Assembly (NCBI GenBank): GCA_004297625.1
Contig: SCTY01000071.1
Coordinates: 124,001 to 188,000, forward strand
DNA: 64,000 nt
Source of the DNA: Betaproteobacteria bacterium
Lineage (GTDB): Bacteria; Pseudomonadota; Gammaproteobacteria; Burkholderiales; SG8-39
Direction of reading: 5' to 3'
Below are positions 51,752 through 60,137 of the stretch, in pieces (within the stretch, counting starts at the first letter, position 1; every line of letters begins with the position of its first letter). The notes under the pieces are model-generated. The model searched no databases, had not been told where the DNA came from, and worked only from the letters and a program-made list of their open reading frames with translations. Position numbers and translations under genes: made by a program.

Positions 51752-52308
51752 GCCGTCACGCCATTGTCCGCACCGGACTTCTCCTCGCCGTGCTCGCAGC
51801 GGGTGTGCTGGGCTGGGTGCTGTTTCGAGATCGGCTAAATCCATCGGATATTGAAACCGCGGCCGCGTACGCTTGGCTTGGCTACGCCGGAAGGTCGGCA
51901 ATGGCGGGTGATACCGCGGCGCTTCGCTACGGAGTTCCGGGGCTGGCAGCGCTGGCGCTTATCGCCTTCCTCCCGCGCCTTGTACGGCGATTCAAGGACC
52001 CGTCCGCCGGATTTACGACCGTTGAAGCACTGAAGGGAAAGCCGGGAGGCGGGCGTGAGCCGGTGATCGTCGATGTGCGTGAGCCGGGAGAATTCGCGGG
52101 AGCGCTCGGGCACATCCCCGGCGCGCTGAACATTCCTCTCGGGGAACTGCCCGCCCGATGCGACGATTTGAAAAGACGCGCCGATGTGCCTGTCGTCCTG
52201 GTTTGCCGAACCGAAAAACGCTCTGCCAGGGCGGCTGCAATTCTGCGCGTGTGCGGCATTGACGACGTGAGGGTGCTGCGGGGAGGCATGGAGGCGTGGA
52301 GGAAATGA
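51748..52308 (+). CDS. membrane-anchored rhodanese-like sulfurtransferase
   Basis: A 186-residue protein starting at GTG 51748, overlapping the oxygenase stop. Two hydrophobic stretches (TGLLLAVLAAGVLGWVLF at the N-terminus and GVPGLAALALIAFLP near residue 70) anchor it. A single rhodanese domain follows: PVIVDVREPGEFAGALGHIP and the active-site Cys in VVLVCRTEKRSARAA, ending in VRLRGG-type VLRGGMEAWRK. It moves sulfane sulfur at the membrane, probably exchanging persulfide with the desulfurase encoded next. The two genes overlap by 13 bp. Confidence 0.87.
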   Translation: MSRHAIVRTGLLLAVLAAGVLGWVLFRDRLNPSDIETAAAYAWLGYAGRSAMAGDTAALRYGVPGLAALALIAFLPRLVRRFKDPSAGFTTVEALKGKPGGGREPVIVDVREPGEFAGALGHIPGALNIPLGELPARCDDLKRRADVPVVLVCRTEKRSARAAAILRVCGIDDVRVLRGGMEAWRK

Positions 52309-53462
52309 TTTACCTGGACTACAACGCAACCACGCCGGTCGCAGCCGAAGTTCTCGAAGTGATGCTGCCCTTTCTGCGCGAGCGCTACGGCAACCCGTCG
52401 AGCTCGCACATGGCGGGACGCCAAGCGCACGAGGCGATTGAAACGGCACGCGGCCAGGTCGCGAAGCTCATCGGCGCTTCTCCGGACGAGATCGTGTTCA
52501 CTTCGGGCGGAACCGAGGCCACCAACCTGGCGCTCCGGGGCGTCGTTCTGGCACAGCCTGATCGGCGCCACATCGTCACCTCGAGCTTCGAGCACCCGGC
52601 GACCGCGGAGACCTGCCTCCTGCTGGAACGGCAAGGATTACGGGTGACGAGAGTTCCCGTCGGTTCCGATGGCCGCGTCCGGGCGGAAGAGGTGGGTCGT
52701 GCCCTCGGCGCGGAGCCGGCACTGGTCACGGTGATGCACGCGAACAACGAAATCGGGACCCTCCAGCCGATTGCAGAAATCTCCCGCCTGGCGAGGAAGA
52801 AAGGCGCGGTGGTCCACACCGATGCGGCGCAAACCCTCGGCAAAATCCCGCTCGATGTCGATACGCTCGGCGTGGATCTGCTCACGATCGCAGGGCACAA
52901 GCTCTACGCGCCGAAAGGCGTCGGCGCCCTCTATGTCCGGCGCAGCACGGCGTTGGAGAGAGTCTTGGCCGGAGCCGGTCACGAGCGCGGGCTGCGGCCT
53001 GGGACCGAGAACGTCGCCGGTATCGTCGCGCTCGGCAAAGCATGCGAGATCGCCGAACGGGACCTTATCTCGGAGCAGATGAGGCTGCGTGGGCTGCGGG
53101 AGCATTTGCTGGCGAAGCTGCGCGCTGCCGTTGACGGTTTGGTGCTCCACGGCCATCCGGCGGAGCGCCTGCCTAACACGCTGTTCGTCAGCTTTCCAGG
53201 CGTTCATGGCGCTCAGCTGCTGGATGCCGTACCGGAGATCGCTGCGTCAACCGGGTCCGCTTGCCATTCCGGCTCCAACGCGGCCTGCGCTTCGCTCCTC
53301 GCCATCGGCGTCGATCCTGCCCAGGCTGTCGGCCCAGTGCGTCTATCGCTCGGCCGCGATACGACCGTGCAGGGCGTCGAGCAGGCGGCCGAGTGTCTTG
53401 CTTCGGCATGGAAGCGGATTCGCGCTTGCTCGGAAGCGATCGCTAAAGCGCAGCGGGGCTGA
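52296..53462 (+). CDS. cysteine desulfurase (NifS/IscS-like)
   Basis: A 388-residue PLP enzyme; GTG 52296 or ATG 52305 is the start. It opens IYLDYNATTPVAAEVLE, has FTSGGTEATNLALRG, SSFEHPATAETC, VMHANNEIGTLQPI, the PLP lysine in LLTIAGHKLYAPKGVGALY, the RPGTENVAGIVALG segment and the catalytic Cys in STGSACHSGSNAACAS. It removes sulfur from cysteine as an enzyme-bound persulfide. Without iscU/iscA nearby, but coupled to a rhodanese, it likely feeds persulfide signalling or sulfur transfer rather than general Fe-S assembly. Confidence 0.92.
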   Translation: MEEMIYLDYNATTPVAAEVLEVMLPFLRERYGNPSSSHMAGRQAHEAIETARGQVAKLIGASPDEIVFTSGGTEATNLALRGVVLAQPDRRHIVTSSFEHPATAETCLLLERQGLRVTRVPVGSDGRVRAEEVGRALGAEPALVTVMHANNEIGTLQPIAEISRLARKKGAVVHTDAAQTLGKIPLDVDTLGVDLLTIAGHKLYAPKGVGALYVRRSTALERVLAGAGHERGLRPGTENVAGIVALGKACEIAERDLISEQMRLRGLREHLLAKLRAAVDGLVLHGHPAERLPNTLFVSFPGVHGAQLLDAVPEIAASTGSACHSGSNAACASLLAIGVDPAQAVGPVRLSLGRDTTVQGVEQAAECLASAWKRIRACSEAIAKAQRG

Positions 53463-53545
53463 TCCAGGCACCGCCGGCGTCGGCCGAGGCCTGGATCGCC
53501 TGCATCACCGCCACGTTGCGCACCGCCTCGCAGCTCGCGCGCAAG
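53443..53545 (-). pseudogene. possible C-terminal remnant of a Gfo/Idh/MocA oxidoreductase
   Basis: On the minus strand about 30 codons before the stop at 53443 read CEAVRNVAVMQAIQASADAG and end soon after; this resembles the C-terminal helix of Gfo/Idh/MocA-family dehydrogenases. No N-terminal part is present, and it overlaps the desulfurase end. The rest of 53463-53640 has no gene that I can support and contains the TetR promoter. Short match, low certainty. Confidence 0.3.
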
Positions 53546-53640
53546 GATCTTGCGCCACAGGATGAGGCCGGCGCCGTTCGCAGGCCCGCGTGAAAGTAAT
53601 ATCCAATCACCTCCGCCTCGTGCTGTAGTTTAATCCCGCG

Positions 53641-54243
53641 ATGAGCCTGCGAGAGAAGAAGAAGCTCGAAACGCGCGAGCGCATCCGCGCCGCGGCCGCC
53701 GAGCTCTTCACGCGCCGCGGCTACGCGGCGGCCACCATGCGCCAGATCGCGCAGCGCGCGCACGTGGGCCTGGGCACGCTGTTCAACTACGCCGAGGACA
53801 AGCGCGACCTCGTGTTCCTCATCTTCAACGAGGAGCTGAACGCGATCACCGACGTCGCGCTCGCTGCGCCGCGGCCCGAGCAGCCGCTCATCGAGCAGCT
53901 GATGGCCGTGTTCGGGGTGCATTACCGCTGGCTCGGCGAAAAGCCCGCGCTCGCGCGCATCCTGCTCCAGGAGCTCACCTTCTACTCGAGCGGCAAGCAG
54001 GCCGCCACGTTCCTCGGCATCCGCAAGCGGCTGATCGACGGCATCGAGCAGCTGATCGAAAGATCGAAGAAGGAGAAGAAGATCAAGTCGAGCGAAAGCG
54101 CAGCGCTCATTGCACGCCACATCTTCTTCGTCTACTCGGCTTCGCTGCGCTGGTGGATCGCCGCCGCGCACCCCGATCCGCAGAAGGGCCTCGCCGACCT
54201 GCGCCGCCTTCTCAGGCTCCAGCTCGACGGCCTATACCGCTGA
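53641..54243 (+). CDS. TetR-family transcriptional regulator
   Basis: A 200-residue regulator. The N-terminal HTH is standard: ETRERIRAAAAELFTRRGYA, TMRQIAQRAHVGLGTLFNYA, EDKRDLVFLIF. The remaining helices would bind an unknown ligand. It lies at the end of the TAXI transporter gene on the other strand with a 32-bp tail overlap, so it may control that transporter, but the gene arrangement does not prove it. No operator dyad was identified with confidence. Confidence 0.9.
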   Translation: MSLREKKKLETRERIRAAAAELFTRRGYAAATMRQIAQRAHVGLGTLFNYAEDKRDLVFLIFNEELNAITDVALAAPRPEQPLIEQLMAVFGVHYRWLGEKPALARILLQELTFYSSGKQAATFLGIRKRLIDGIEQLIERSKKEKKIKSSESAALIARHIFFVYSASLRWWIAAAHPDPQKGLADLRRLLRLQLDGLYR

Positions 54244-56119
54244 CCCTCGTTTTGGCTTTCTCGAAAACGAGCAGGGCGAGCGAGAGCGCCGCGCCGGCGA
54301 TGTTGAGCCAGCGCGCCTCCTCGAAGGCGCCCGCCGGAAGGATGAGCAGCAGCCCGGCCATGCCGTAGATCACGCGCCCTGCGAGGGCGAGCGAGCGCAC
54401 GGAGTAGCCGATCACCGCGGCGGAGATGAGCCACACGCCGCCCACCGCCGTGACGAAGTCGATGGCGATGAGCCAGGGGTCGCCCGCCATGAGCAGCGTG
54501 CCGGAGAAGACGAACAGGAACGGCAGCACGAACACCGTCCAGCCGAAGGCCATCGCGGTGAAGCCGGTGCGCATGGGGTCCGCGCCCGCGAGGTTGGCGG
54601 CGGCGAAGGCGCCGATCGCCACCGGCGGCGTGATCATGGAAAGGCAGCCGTAATACATGATGAACATGTGCGCCGCCATCGGGTCGATGCCCATCTTGAC
54701 GAGCGCCGGCGCGATCAGCGTGGCGAGCAGGATGTACACGCCGACGGTCGGCATGCCCATGCCGAGGATGATGGAAGCCACTCCAGCCACTACCAGCAGC
54801 CCGATCAGGTTGCCGCCCGAGAGGTTGAGGAGCACCAGGGTGAGCGAGAAGCCCAGACCGGAATAGGTCAGCGTGCCGATGATCACGCCGGCGGCGGCGC
54901 CGATCATGAACAGCTCGAGCACCGAGTAGGCGCTCTCGCGCAGCATGTCGTAGAGATCGCGCCAGCCGATGCGCTTGCCCTGGAAAGGGAACAGCACGGC
55001 GAGCACGAGGCTCGTCACCGTGGCGGCGAGGCCGGAGGTCTCCGGCTCGTAATTCAGCCAGAAAAGCGTGTAGACCAGGACCGCGAACGGTATCGGGAAA
55101 TACCATCCCGCCTTCATCACCGCCGAGGCGCGCGGAATGCGCGAAACATCGAGGGGCTGGATGGCGCGCCGCGCGGCCTCCAGGTCGACCTGGATGAAGA
55201 GCGCGATGTAAAACAGCACCGCCGGGATGACGGCGGCGAGCGCCACCTTGGCGTAGGGCACTTGCAGGAACTCCGCCATCAGGAAGGCGGCGATGCCCAT
55301 CACCGGGGGCATGAGCTGCCCGCCGGTCGACGCGGCGGCCTCGATGGCGCCGGCGACGTGCGGCCGGTAGCCCGACTGCTTCATGAGCGGGATCGTCACC
55401 ACGCCGACCGTGAGCACGTTCGAGACGGTGCTGCCGGAGATCGTGCCGAAGAGCGAGGAGCCGAGGATCGCGATCTTGGCCGGCCCGCCGCGATAGCGCC
55501 CCATCAGCGCCATCGATAGGTCGGTGAAGAAGGTGGACCCGCCGGACCTGAACAGCACCTGACCGAACAGCACGTAGATCGCCACTACCGCGGCGACGAT
55601 CTTCATCGGCAGGCCGAGCGCGGCGCTCGAGTCCCATATGGCGAAATAGGTGAGCCGGCCGATCGGGATCGAGCGCGCGGCGAGCTCGCCGGGCAGCTTC
55701 CCGCCCATCAGCGCGAGCAGGAAGAATGCGACCACGACCGCGACCAGCGCGAGTCCCGTGGTGCGGCGCAGCCCCTCGAGAAACAGCACCCCGAGCAGCG
55801 CGGCGACGATCAGGCCGTCGAGCGGCTGCGCGCTCACCATGTCGGAGAGCTGCGGGTAGCGCACCGCCATGTATGCCGCGCAGGCGCTCGACACGACCGC
55901 GGCAAGCAAGTCGTACCAGGGCACCGCCGAACCCGAGCGGCCCTTGCGTCCACCGCCCGCGGGCACGTGCAGGAAGATGAGCGGCATCGCGATCGCGAGC
56001 AGCCCCGAGAGATACTGCTCCGCGTAGAGCGCAAGACCCGCCCTGCGGAACAGATCCGCGGCGAGCGCGATGATCCCGCAGGTCAGCGCGACCGCGAGAA
56101 TGCTGGCGATCCTCCCCAC
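54212..56119 (-). CDS. fused TRAP transporter permease (TAXI type, DctQM fusion)
   Basis: A 635-residue membrane protein with many hydrophobic helices, joining small and large TRAP subunits as in TAXI systems. The large-subunit part shows STFFTDLSMALMGRYRGGPA, LFGTISGSTVSNVLTVGVV, GAIEAAASTGGQLMPPVMGI and IILGMGMPTVGVYILLATL, plus MFIMYYGCLSMITPPVAIGA. It works with the TAXI binding protein at 56255, which is divergently transcribed. The intervening 135 bp contains a large palindrome (56137-56203). The tail overlaps the TetR gene. Confidence 0.92.
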   Translation of the reverse strand: MGRIASILAVALTCGIIALAADLFRRAGLALYAEQYLSGLLAIAMPLIFLHVPAGGGRKGRSGSAVPWYDLLAAVVSSACAAYMAVRYPQLSDMVSAQPLDGLIVAALLGVLFLEGLRRTTGLALVAVVVAFFLLALMGGKLPGELAARSIPIGRLTYFAIWDSSAALGLPMKIVAAVVAIYVLFGQVLFRSGGSTFFTDLSMALMGRYRGGPAKIAILGSSLFGTISGSTVSNVLTVGVVTIPLMKQSGYRPHVAGAIEAAASTGGQLMPPVMGIAAFLMAEFLQVPYAKVALAAVIPAVLFYIALFIQVDLEAARRAIQPLDVSRIPRASAVMKAGWYFPIPFAVLVYTLFWLNYEPETSGLAATVTSLVLAVLFPFQGKRIGWRDLYDMLRESAYSVLELFMIGAAAGVIIGTLTYSGLGFSLTLVLLNLSGGNLIGLLVVAGVASIILGMGMPTVGVYILLATLIAPALVKMGIDPMAAHMFIMYYGCLSMITPPVAIGAFAAANLAGADPMRTGFTAMAFGWTVFVLPFLFVFSGTLLMAGDPWLIAIDFVTAVGGVWLISAAVIGYSVRSLALAGRVIYGMAGLLLILPAGAFEEARWLNIAGAALSLALLVFEKAKTRVSGIGRRAGA

Positions 56120-56136
56120 GCGCCGATGTTACCGAG

Positions 56137-56203
56137 AATTCGGGGTCAGAGCCCTAATTCCTAAGCTACGCGCCCCGCAATTAGGGCTCTGACCCCGAAT
56201 TCC
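56137..56203. repeat. perfect 24-bp inverted repeat, GAATTCGGGGTCAG family
   Basis: The arm at 56137-56160 and the arm at 56180-56203 are perfect inverted copies (24 of 24), with a 19-nt loop; arms begin GAATTCGGGGTCAGAG. The element lies between two divergent transporter genes, so it is not a simple terminator. A second element with the same outer 14 bases is at 57828-57894. They look like a dispersed REP/BIME-type family. Confidence 0.75.
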
Positions 56204-56254
56204 AAATTGCGAACATGTTCGCTTTGGGATTACGATGCCCGCAGGAGGATTCCC

Positions 56255-57199
56255 ATGAAAAAGCTTGCGGCATTCGCGTTTGCGTCGCTTTTCGCCGCTA
56301 CGGCGGCGGCGCAGTCGGTCAGCATCATCACCACTCCGGTAGGCTCCTTCTCCAACTCGGCGGGCGCGGCGATGGCCAAGGCCCTCGTCGACAAGGCCAA
56401 GCTGCGCGCCGTAGTGCAGGCCCAGGCGAGCACGGGCTTCGAGGAGACGGTGAGCGGCCAGGCCGACTTCAATGTTTCGAATTCCTTCGACGCCACGTTC
56501 TTCGCCACGGGCACCGGCGAGTACGAGGGCCGCGGCGCGCACAAGAATCTGCGCTATGTCGGGGCGCTGATTCCCTATCGCGTGGCGATGCACGTGCGCG
56601 CCGACTCGGACATCAAGCGCATCGCGGACCTCAAGGGCAAGCGCGTCTCCAGCGGCTTCCAGTCGCAGAAGACCATCGGCCGCATCATCGAGGCCTACCT
56701 CGGCACCGCGGGCCTGTCCTATGACGACGTCCAGAAGGTGCCCACCCCCAACGTGGTGCGCCAGGCCGACGACTTCATGTCGAACAAGACCGACGTGATG
56801 TTCTTCGCGCTCGGCTCTGCAGCGATCAAGCAGGCGAACGCGAGCGTCGGCGGCGTGCGCGTGCTCGAAGTCGAGGACTCTCCGGAGGTGCTGACGCGCC
56901 TGCAGAAAGCGCTGCCGGGCGCGTACATCCTGACGGTCAATCCGGCGCCCAACATCGAAGGGATCAGCAAGCCGACGAAGCTCGTGGCCTTCGACATGGT
57001 GATGGTGGTGCGCGCGGAGCTCGGCGACGACATCGTCTACAAGACCGCCAAGGCCTTGTACGAAAGCAAGCCGGAGCTGCAGGCGACGTTCCCGCCTTTC
57101 GGGCTCTTCAACCCGAAGAACATGGCGAAGCCGCTGCAGAGCGTGCCGATGCACCCCGGCGCGGCGAAGTTCTACAAGGAAGTCGGGCTCATAAAGTAA
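56255..57199 (+). CDS. TAXI-family TRAP transporter solute-binding protein
   Basis: A 314-residue exported binding protein starting at ATG 56255 behind AGGAGG. Signal peptide KKLAAFAFASLFAATAAAQ. TAXI-type features: TTPVGSFSNSAGAAMAKALV, TGFEETVSGQADFNVSNSF, RYVGALIPYRVAMHVRADSD, LKGKRVSSGFQSQKTIG and VMFFALGSAAIKQANASVG. TAXI proteins bind glutamate-like or dicarboxylate ligands and use fused permeases such as the divergent gene. It overlaps the convergent EthD gene by 11 bp. Confidence 0.92.
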   Translation: MKKLAAFAFASLFAATAAAQSVSIITTPVGSFSNSAGAAMAKALVDKAKLRAVVQAQASTGFEETVSGQADFNVSNSFDATFFATGTGEYEGRGAHKNLRYVGALIPYRVAMHVRADSDIKRIADLKGKRVSSGFQSQKTIGRIIEAYLGTAGLSYDDVQKVPTPNVVRQADDFMSNKTDVMFFALGSAAIKQANASVGGVRVLEVEDSPEVLTRLQKALPGAYILTVNPAPNIEGISKPTKLVAFDMVMVVRAELGDDIVYKTAKALYESKPELQATFPPFGLFNPKNMAKPLQSVPMHPGAAKFYKEVGLIK

Positions 57200-57812
57200 G
57201 CTCTTCGGCGACCAGCCGCACCGCGGGAGCGTCCATCTGGACGAAATTCTCCTCGTCCTTGCGCATCAGCGCCGGGATCGGCCCGGCGAACATCGCGCGG
57301 ATCTCGGACGCGGCCGCGAAATAGAGCTCGACCATGCCGTCGAAGGCGGGGTCCTTGCCCGGTTCGGGAACCGCGAAGGTGGCGATGATCCGCTGCACCG
57401 GCGATTCGGCGATCACGCGGTCCTCGAGCTTGGAGTGGTTCTTCAGCCAGTAGTCCTTGAACTGCTGGTGCGACAGGTCGCGCCGCCGGTAGACGGTGCG
57501 GATGATCTTGATGCGTGTATCCGGATTGGGCTTCTGCGACATGAGATGCTCGTCGCAGACCGCTGCAACGTCGTCCTTCAGCATCGCGCGGGCGTCGCGG
57601 GCGAGTTCCAGAGAATCGTAGTAGAGCGCCGCCATGCCGTCGAAGGGCGGCAGCTTTCCACCCATTGCGACTTCGCCGGTGGAAAGGCTCACTACCACGC
57701 GCGCCGGCGCCGGCTTCACCGCGCGCTGCGCCTTCGACCACTCGTCCCGGAATTGCGCCGCGCTCGCGCCTTCGGGCCGTTTCGCCATGCGGATCACTTT
57801 GAACATGTTCAT
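57189..57812 (-). CDS. EthD-domain protein (tandem dimeric alpha-beta barrel)
   Basis: A 207-residue protein with two ferredoxin-like EthD repeats: residues 4-95 (FKVIRMAKRPEGASAAQFRD) and 100-200 (KIIRTVYRRRDLSHQQFKDY with WLKNHSKL). EthD-type proteins assist or catalyse steps in degradation of ethers, polyketides or aromatic compounds. No heme or metal motif is evident. It converges with the TAXI receptor and is flanked by two copies of the same palindrome family. Function unknown. Confidence 0.82.
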   Translation of the reverse strand: MNMFKVIRMAKRPEGASAAQFRDEWSKAQRAVKPAPARVVVSLSTGEVAMGGKLPPFDGMAALYYDSLELARDARAMLKDDVAAVCDEHLMSQKPNPDTRIKIIRTVYRRRDLSHQQFKDYWLKNHSKLEDRVIAESPVQRIIATFAVPEPGKDPAFDGMVELYFAAASEIRAMFAGPIPALMRKDEENFVQMDAPAVRLVAEELTL

Positions 57813-57827
57813 CGCGGGATTAGCATC

Positions 57828-57894
57828 GAATTCGGGGTCAGGGTCTTAATTATCGGCGCGTCGCTGGAATAATTAAGACCCTGACCCCGAATTC
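57828..57894. repeat. perfect 26-bp inverted repeat, GAATTCGGGGTCAG family
   Basis: The arm at 57828-57853 and the arm at 57869-57894 are perfect inverted copies (26 of 26) around a 15-nt GC-rich loop. Outer bases GAATTCGGGGTCAG are the same as in the element at 56137; the inner arms differ (GGTCTTAATTAT here). It lies between the divergent EthD and CocE genes. Confidence 0.75.
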
Positions 57895-57913
57895 GCCTTT
57901 AGCATAGCTCATC

Positions 57914-59539
57914 ATGATGAAAGAATTCTCCGTCCCCGTTCGTGACGGCACGCAGATCGGCGTCGCCGTCTACGCGCCCGAGGGAAGCGGCCGCTACCCG
58001 GCCGTGCTCGCGGCGTCTCCGTACCGCTACGACAACAACACGCTCCCGGCGGGCCCGCAGTTCCTGTGGCGCGAAACCGGCCCGGTCGAGTTCTACGTGA
58101 AGAGCGGCTATGCGTACGTCCACATGGACGTGCGCGGCTCCGGAAAATCGGGCGGGCTGTTCGAGTTCCTCGGTCCCAACGAGCAGCGCGATCTCTACGA
58201 CGTCATCGAGTGGATCGCGAAGCAGCCATGGTCGAACGGAAAAGTCGGCGGGCTGGGGCAGTCGTACTTCTGCATGTCGCAATGGTGGATGGGCATCCTC
58301 GCGCCGCCCGCGCTCGCCTGCATCGCCGCCTACGACGGGCTGAACGACCCGTACCGCGCGACCTGCTACCAGGGCGGCATCCCGGGCCAGTTCATCCCCG
58401 GCTACTGGTGGAACCAGAACCGCATCATCAACCGCTTCCCGGCGAACGGCGCCGTGCCGCGCGTCCAGGAAACCGACCTCGACATGATGATCACGGCGCA
58501 CCCCGCGTACGACGATTTCTGGCGCACGCGCTGCGCCTGGGAGCGGCTCCCCGAGATCAAGGTGCCGCTGTACTCGATCGGCATCTGGGGCAAGATCGAC
58601 CTGCACACGCGCGGCAACATCGACGGCTTCCGGCGCGCGAAGGGTCCGCGGAAGCTGCAGATGCGCGGCCCGCCCAACGCGTGGGCGGCGAACGCCGAGT
58701 TCAACGGCGTGGAAGTGCACGAGAAGGTGCTGATGCCGTTTTATGACCGTTATTTAAAAAACCTTTCCACGGATTACGAAAAGCGGCCGGCGGTGGAGTA
58801 CTTCGTGCGCGGCGCGAACGTCTTCAAGAGCGCGGACACCTGGCCGCCCGCCGGGGTGAAGTACAAGTCGTGGTTCCTGAACGGCGCGAAGTCGGGCAGC
58901 GTCACTTCGTTGAACGATGGAGGTCTTTCCCCGCAAAAACCTTCCGACAACGAAAGCACTTCATACGCGTACCCGAATCCCGGGTGGGTGACGGGCGTGG
59001 TCGGATTCGGGCCGTCCGGGCCGCCGAACTTCGACCCGGTGCGCCGCGTGCTGACCTTCACCACCGCGCCGCTCGAGAAGGACCTCGAGATCGCGGGTCC
59101 GATCAAGCTCGTGCTCTACGCGTCCTCGACGCGCACCGACACCGATTTCATCGTCAAGCTCTCGGAGCAGTTTCCGCAATCGGGCGAAGACCGGGCGAAG
59201 GGACTCAACCCGCAGGCGCAGCTCGTCACGAAGGGCTGGCTGCGCGCCTCGCACCGCGCGCTCGATCCGAAGTACAGCACGGAGATGGAGCCGTACCACT
59301 CGCACTCGAGCCCCGAGCCCATCAAGCCGGGAGAGGTCTACAAGCTCGAGATCAGCATCGAGCCGAACGCGATCCGTTTCAAGCAGGGCAACCGCATCCG
59401 CCTGGAGATCGTGAACGGCGATTCGCCGATCACCGACGTGCTGTGGACGCATTATTACCAGCCCAACAAGATCGGGCAGGACACGATCTACCACGGCGCC
59501 CGCTACGCCTCCGAGCTGGTCTTGCCGGTAATGGAGTGA
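57914..59539 (+). CDS. CocE/NonD-type alpha/beta hydrolase (X-Pro dipeptidyl-peptidase S15 family)
   Basis: A 541-residue hydrolase. The start region reads KEFSVPVRDGTQIGVAVYAP; the oxyanion Tyr region is AASPYRYDNN. The nucleophile elbow is GGLGQSYFCMSQWWM (Ser), and the C-terminal jelly-roll domain includes KLVLYASSTRTDTDFIVKL and GEVYKLEISIEPNAIRFKQG, typical of CocE-like esterases and X-Pro peptidases. It would hydrolyse an ester or amide bond in a bulky substrate. The stop region overlaps the convergent YceH gene by 37 bp. Confidence 0.88.
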   Translation: MMKEFSVPVRDGTQIGVAVYAPEGSGRYPAVLAASPYRYDNNTLPAGPQFLWRETGPVEFYVKSGYAYVHMDVRGSGKSGGLFEFLGPNEQRDLYDVIEWIAKQPWSNGKVGGLGQSYFCMSQWWMGILAPPALACIAAYDGLNDPYRATCYQGGIPGQFIPGYWWNQNRIINRFPANGAVPRVQETDLDMMITAHPAYDDFWRTRCAWERLPEIKVPLYSIGIWGKIDLHTRGNIDGFRRAKGPRKLQMRGPPNAWAANAEFNGVEVHEKVLMPFYDRYLKNLSTDYEKRPAVEYFVRGANVFKSADTWPPAGVKYKSWFLNGAKSGSVTSLNDGGLSPQKPSDNESTSYAYPNPGWVTGVVGFGPSGPPNFDPVRRVLTFTTAPLEKDLEIAGPIKLVLYASSTRTDTDFIVKLSEQFPQSGEDRAKGLNPQAQLVTKGWLRASHRALDPKYSTEMEPYHSHSSPEPIKPGEVYKLEISIEPNAIRFKQGNRIRLEIVNGDSPITDVLWTHYYQPNKIGQDTIYHGARYASELVLPVME

Positions 59540-60135
59540 ACTAGCGTCTTAAGCTCGGCGACTTCGGCTTCGAGCCGCGCGACTCTCGCTTCCAGCCCAT
59601 CGATTGGAGCGACGGGCTTAGTTTCCGGCGCTTGGACTTCGGGCGCGCCGCTCAGCGTGTGCGCCCAGCGGTTCTCGCGCGCGCCGGGCAGCCGGGGAAG
59701 CTGCACGACCAGCGCGCCGGCCGGCCGCGCGGCCAGCTCCTCGAGGAACGCCGTGACCGCCGAGATGTCGGCGAAGCGGTGGAGCCGCTCGGCCGCGATG
59801 CGCAGCTCACCGGCGGTCTGCGGGCCGCGCAGCATGAGAACCGCGAGCAGCGCGGCGGCCTGCGACGGCACCTGCAGCACTCGCTCAAGGTTCTGCGAAT
59901 AGCGCGCGACGCGCCCGCCGCTCGTCTCCATCACGAGGTTCAGGCCCTTAAGGCTGTCGATGGCCGCCTGGACTTCGGCTTCGCTCGCTTCCATCACCGG
60001 GTTGCGGCTGGTTTTCTGGTTGCAGCCGAGCATCAGCGCGTTGAGGCTCAGCGGATACGAATCCGGAACGGTACGTTCCTTCTCATACAGCGTGCCGAGC
60101 ACGCGCGTTTCAAGAAGCGAAAGCGCTCGGAGCAT
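59503..60135 (-). CDS. YceH family protein (DUF480)
   Basis: A 210-residue protein with two winged-helix repeats: LSLLETRVLGTLYEKERTVP, SLNALMLGCNQKTSRNPVM, then VLMLRGPQTAGELRIAAERL. The C-terminus is a short coiled coil (GLEARVARLEAEVAELKTLV). This matches YceH/DUF480, whose role is not well defined though a nucleic-acid binding function is likely. ATG 60135 lies 2 bp after the amidase stop, so both may be on one transcript. Confidence 0.88.
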   Translation of the reverse strand: MLRALSLLETRVLGTLYEKERTVPDSYPLSLNALMLGCNQKTSRNPVMEASEAEVQAAIDSLKGLNLVMETSGGRVARYSQNLERVLQVPSQAAALLAVLMLRGPQTAGELRIAAERLHRFADISAVTAFLEELAARPAGALVVQLPRLPGARENRWAHTLSGAPEVQAPETKPVAPIDGLEARVARLEAEVAELKTLVHSITGKTSSEA

Positions 60136-60137
60136 GA

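Noticed and set aside
53463..54171. 242-codon minus-strand frame opposite the TetR gene
   Set aside because: Most of it is the antisense of the TetR gene; only its last 30 codons look like a genuine protein remnant and are listed as such.
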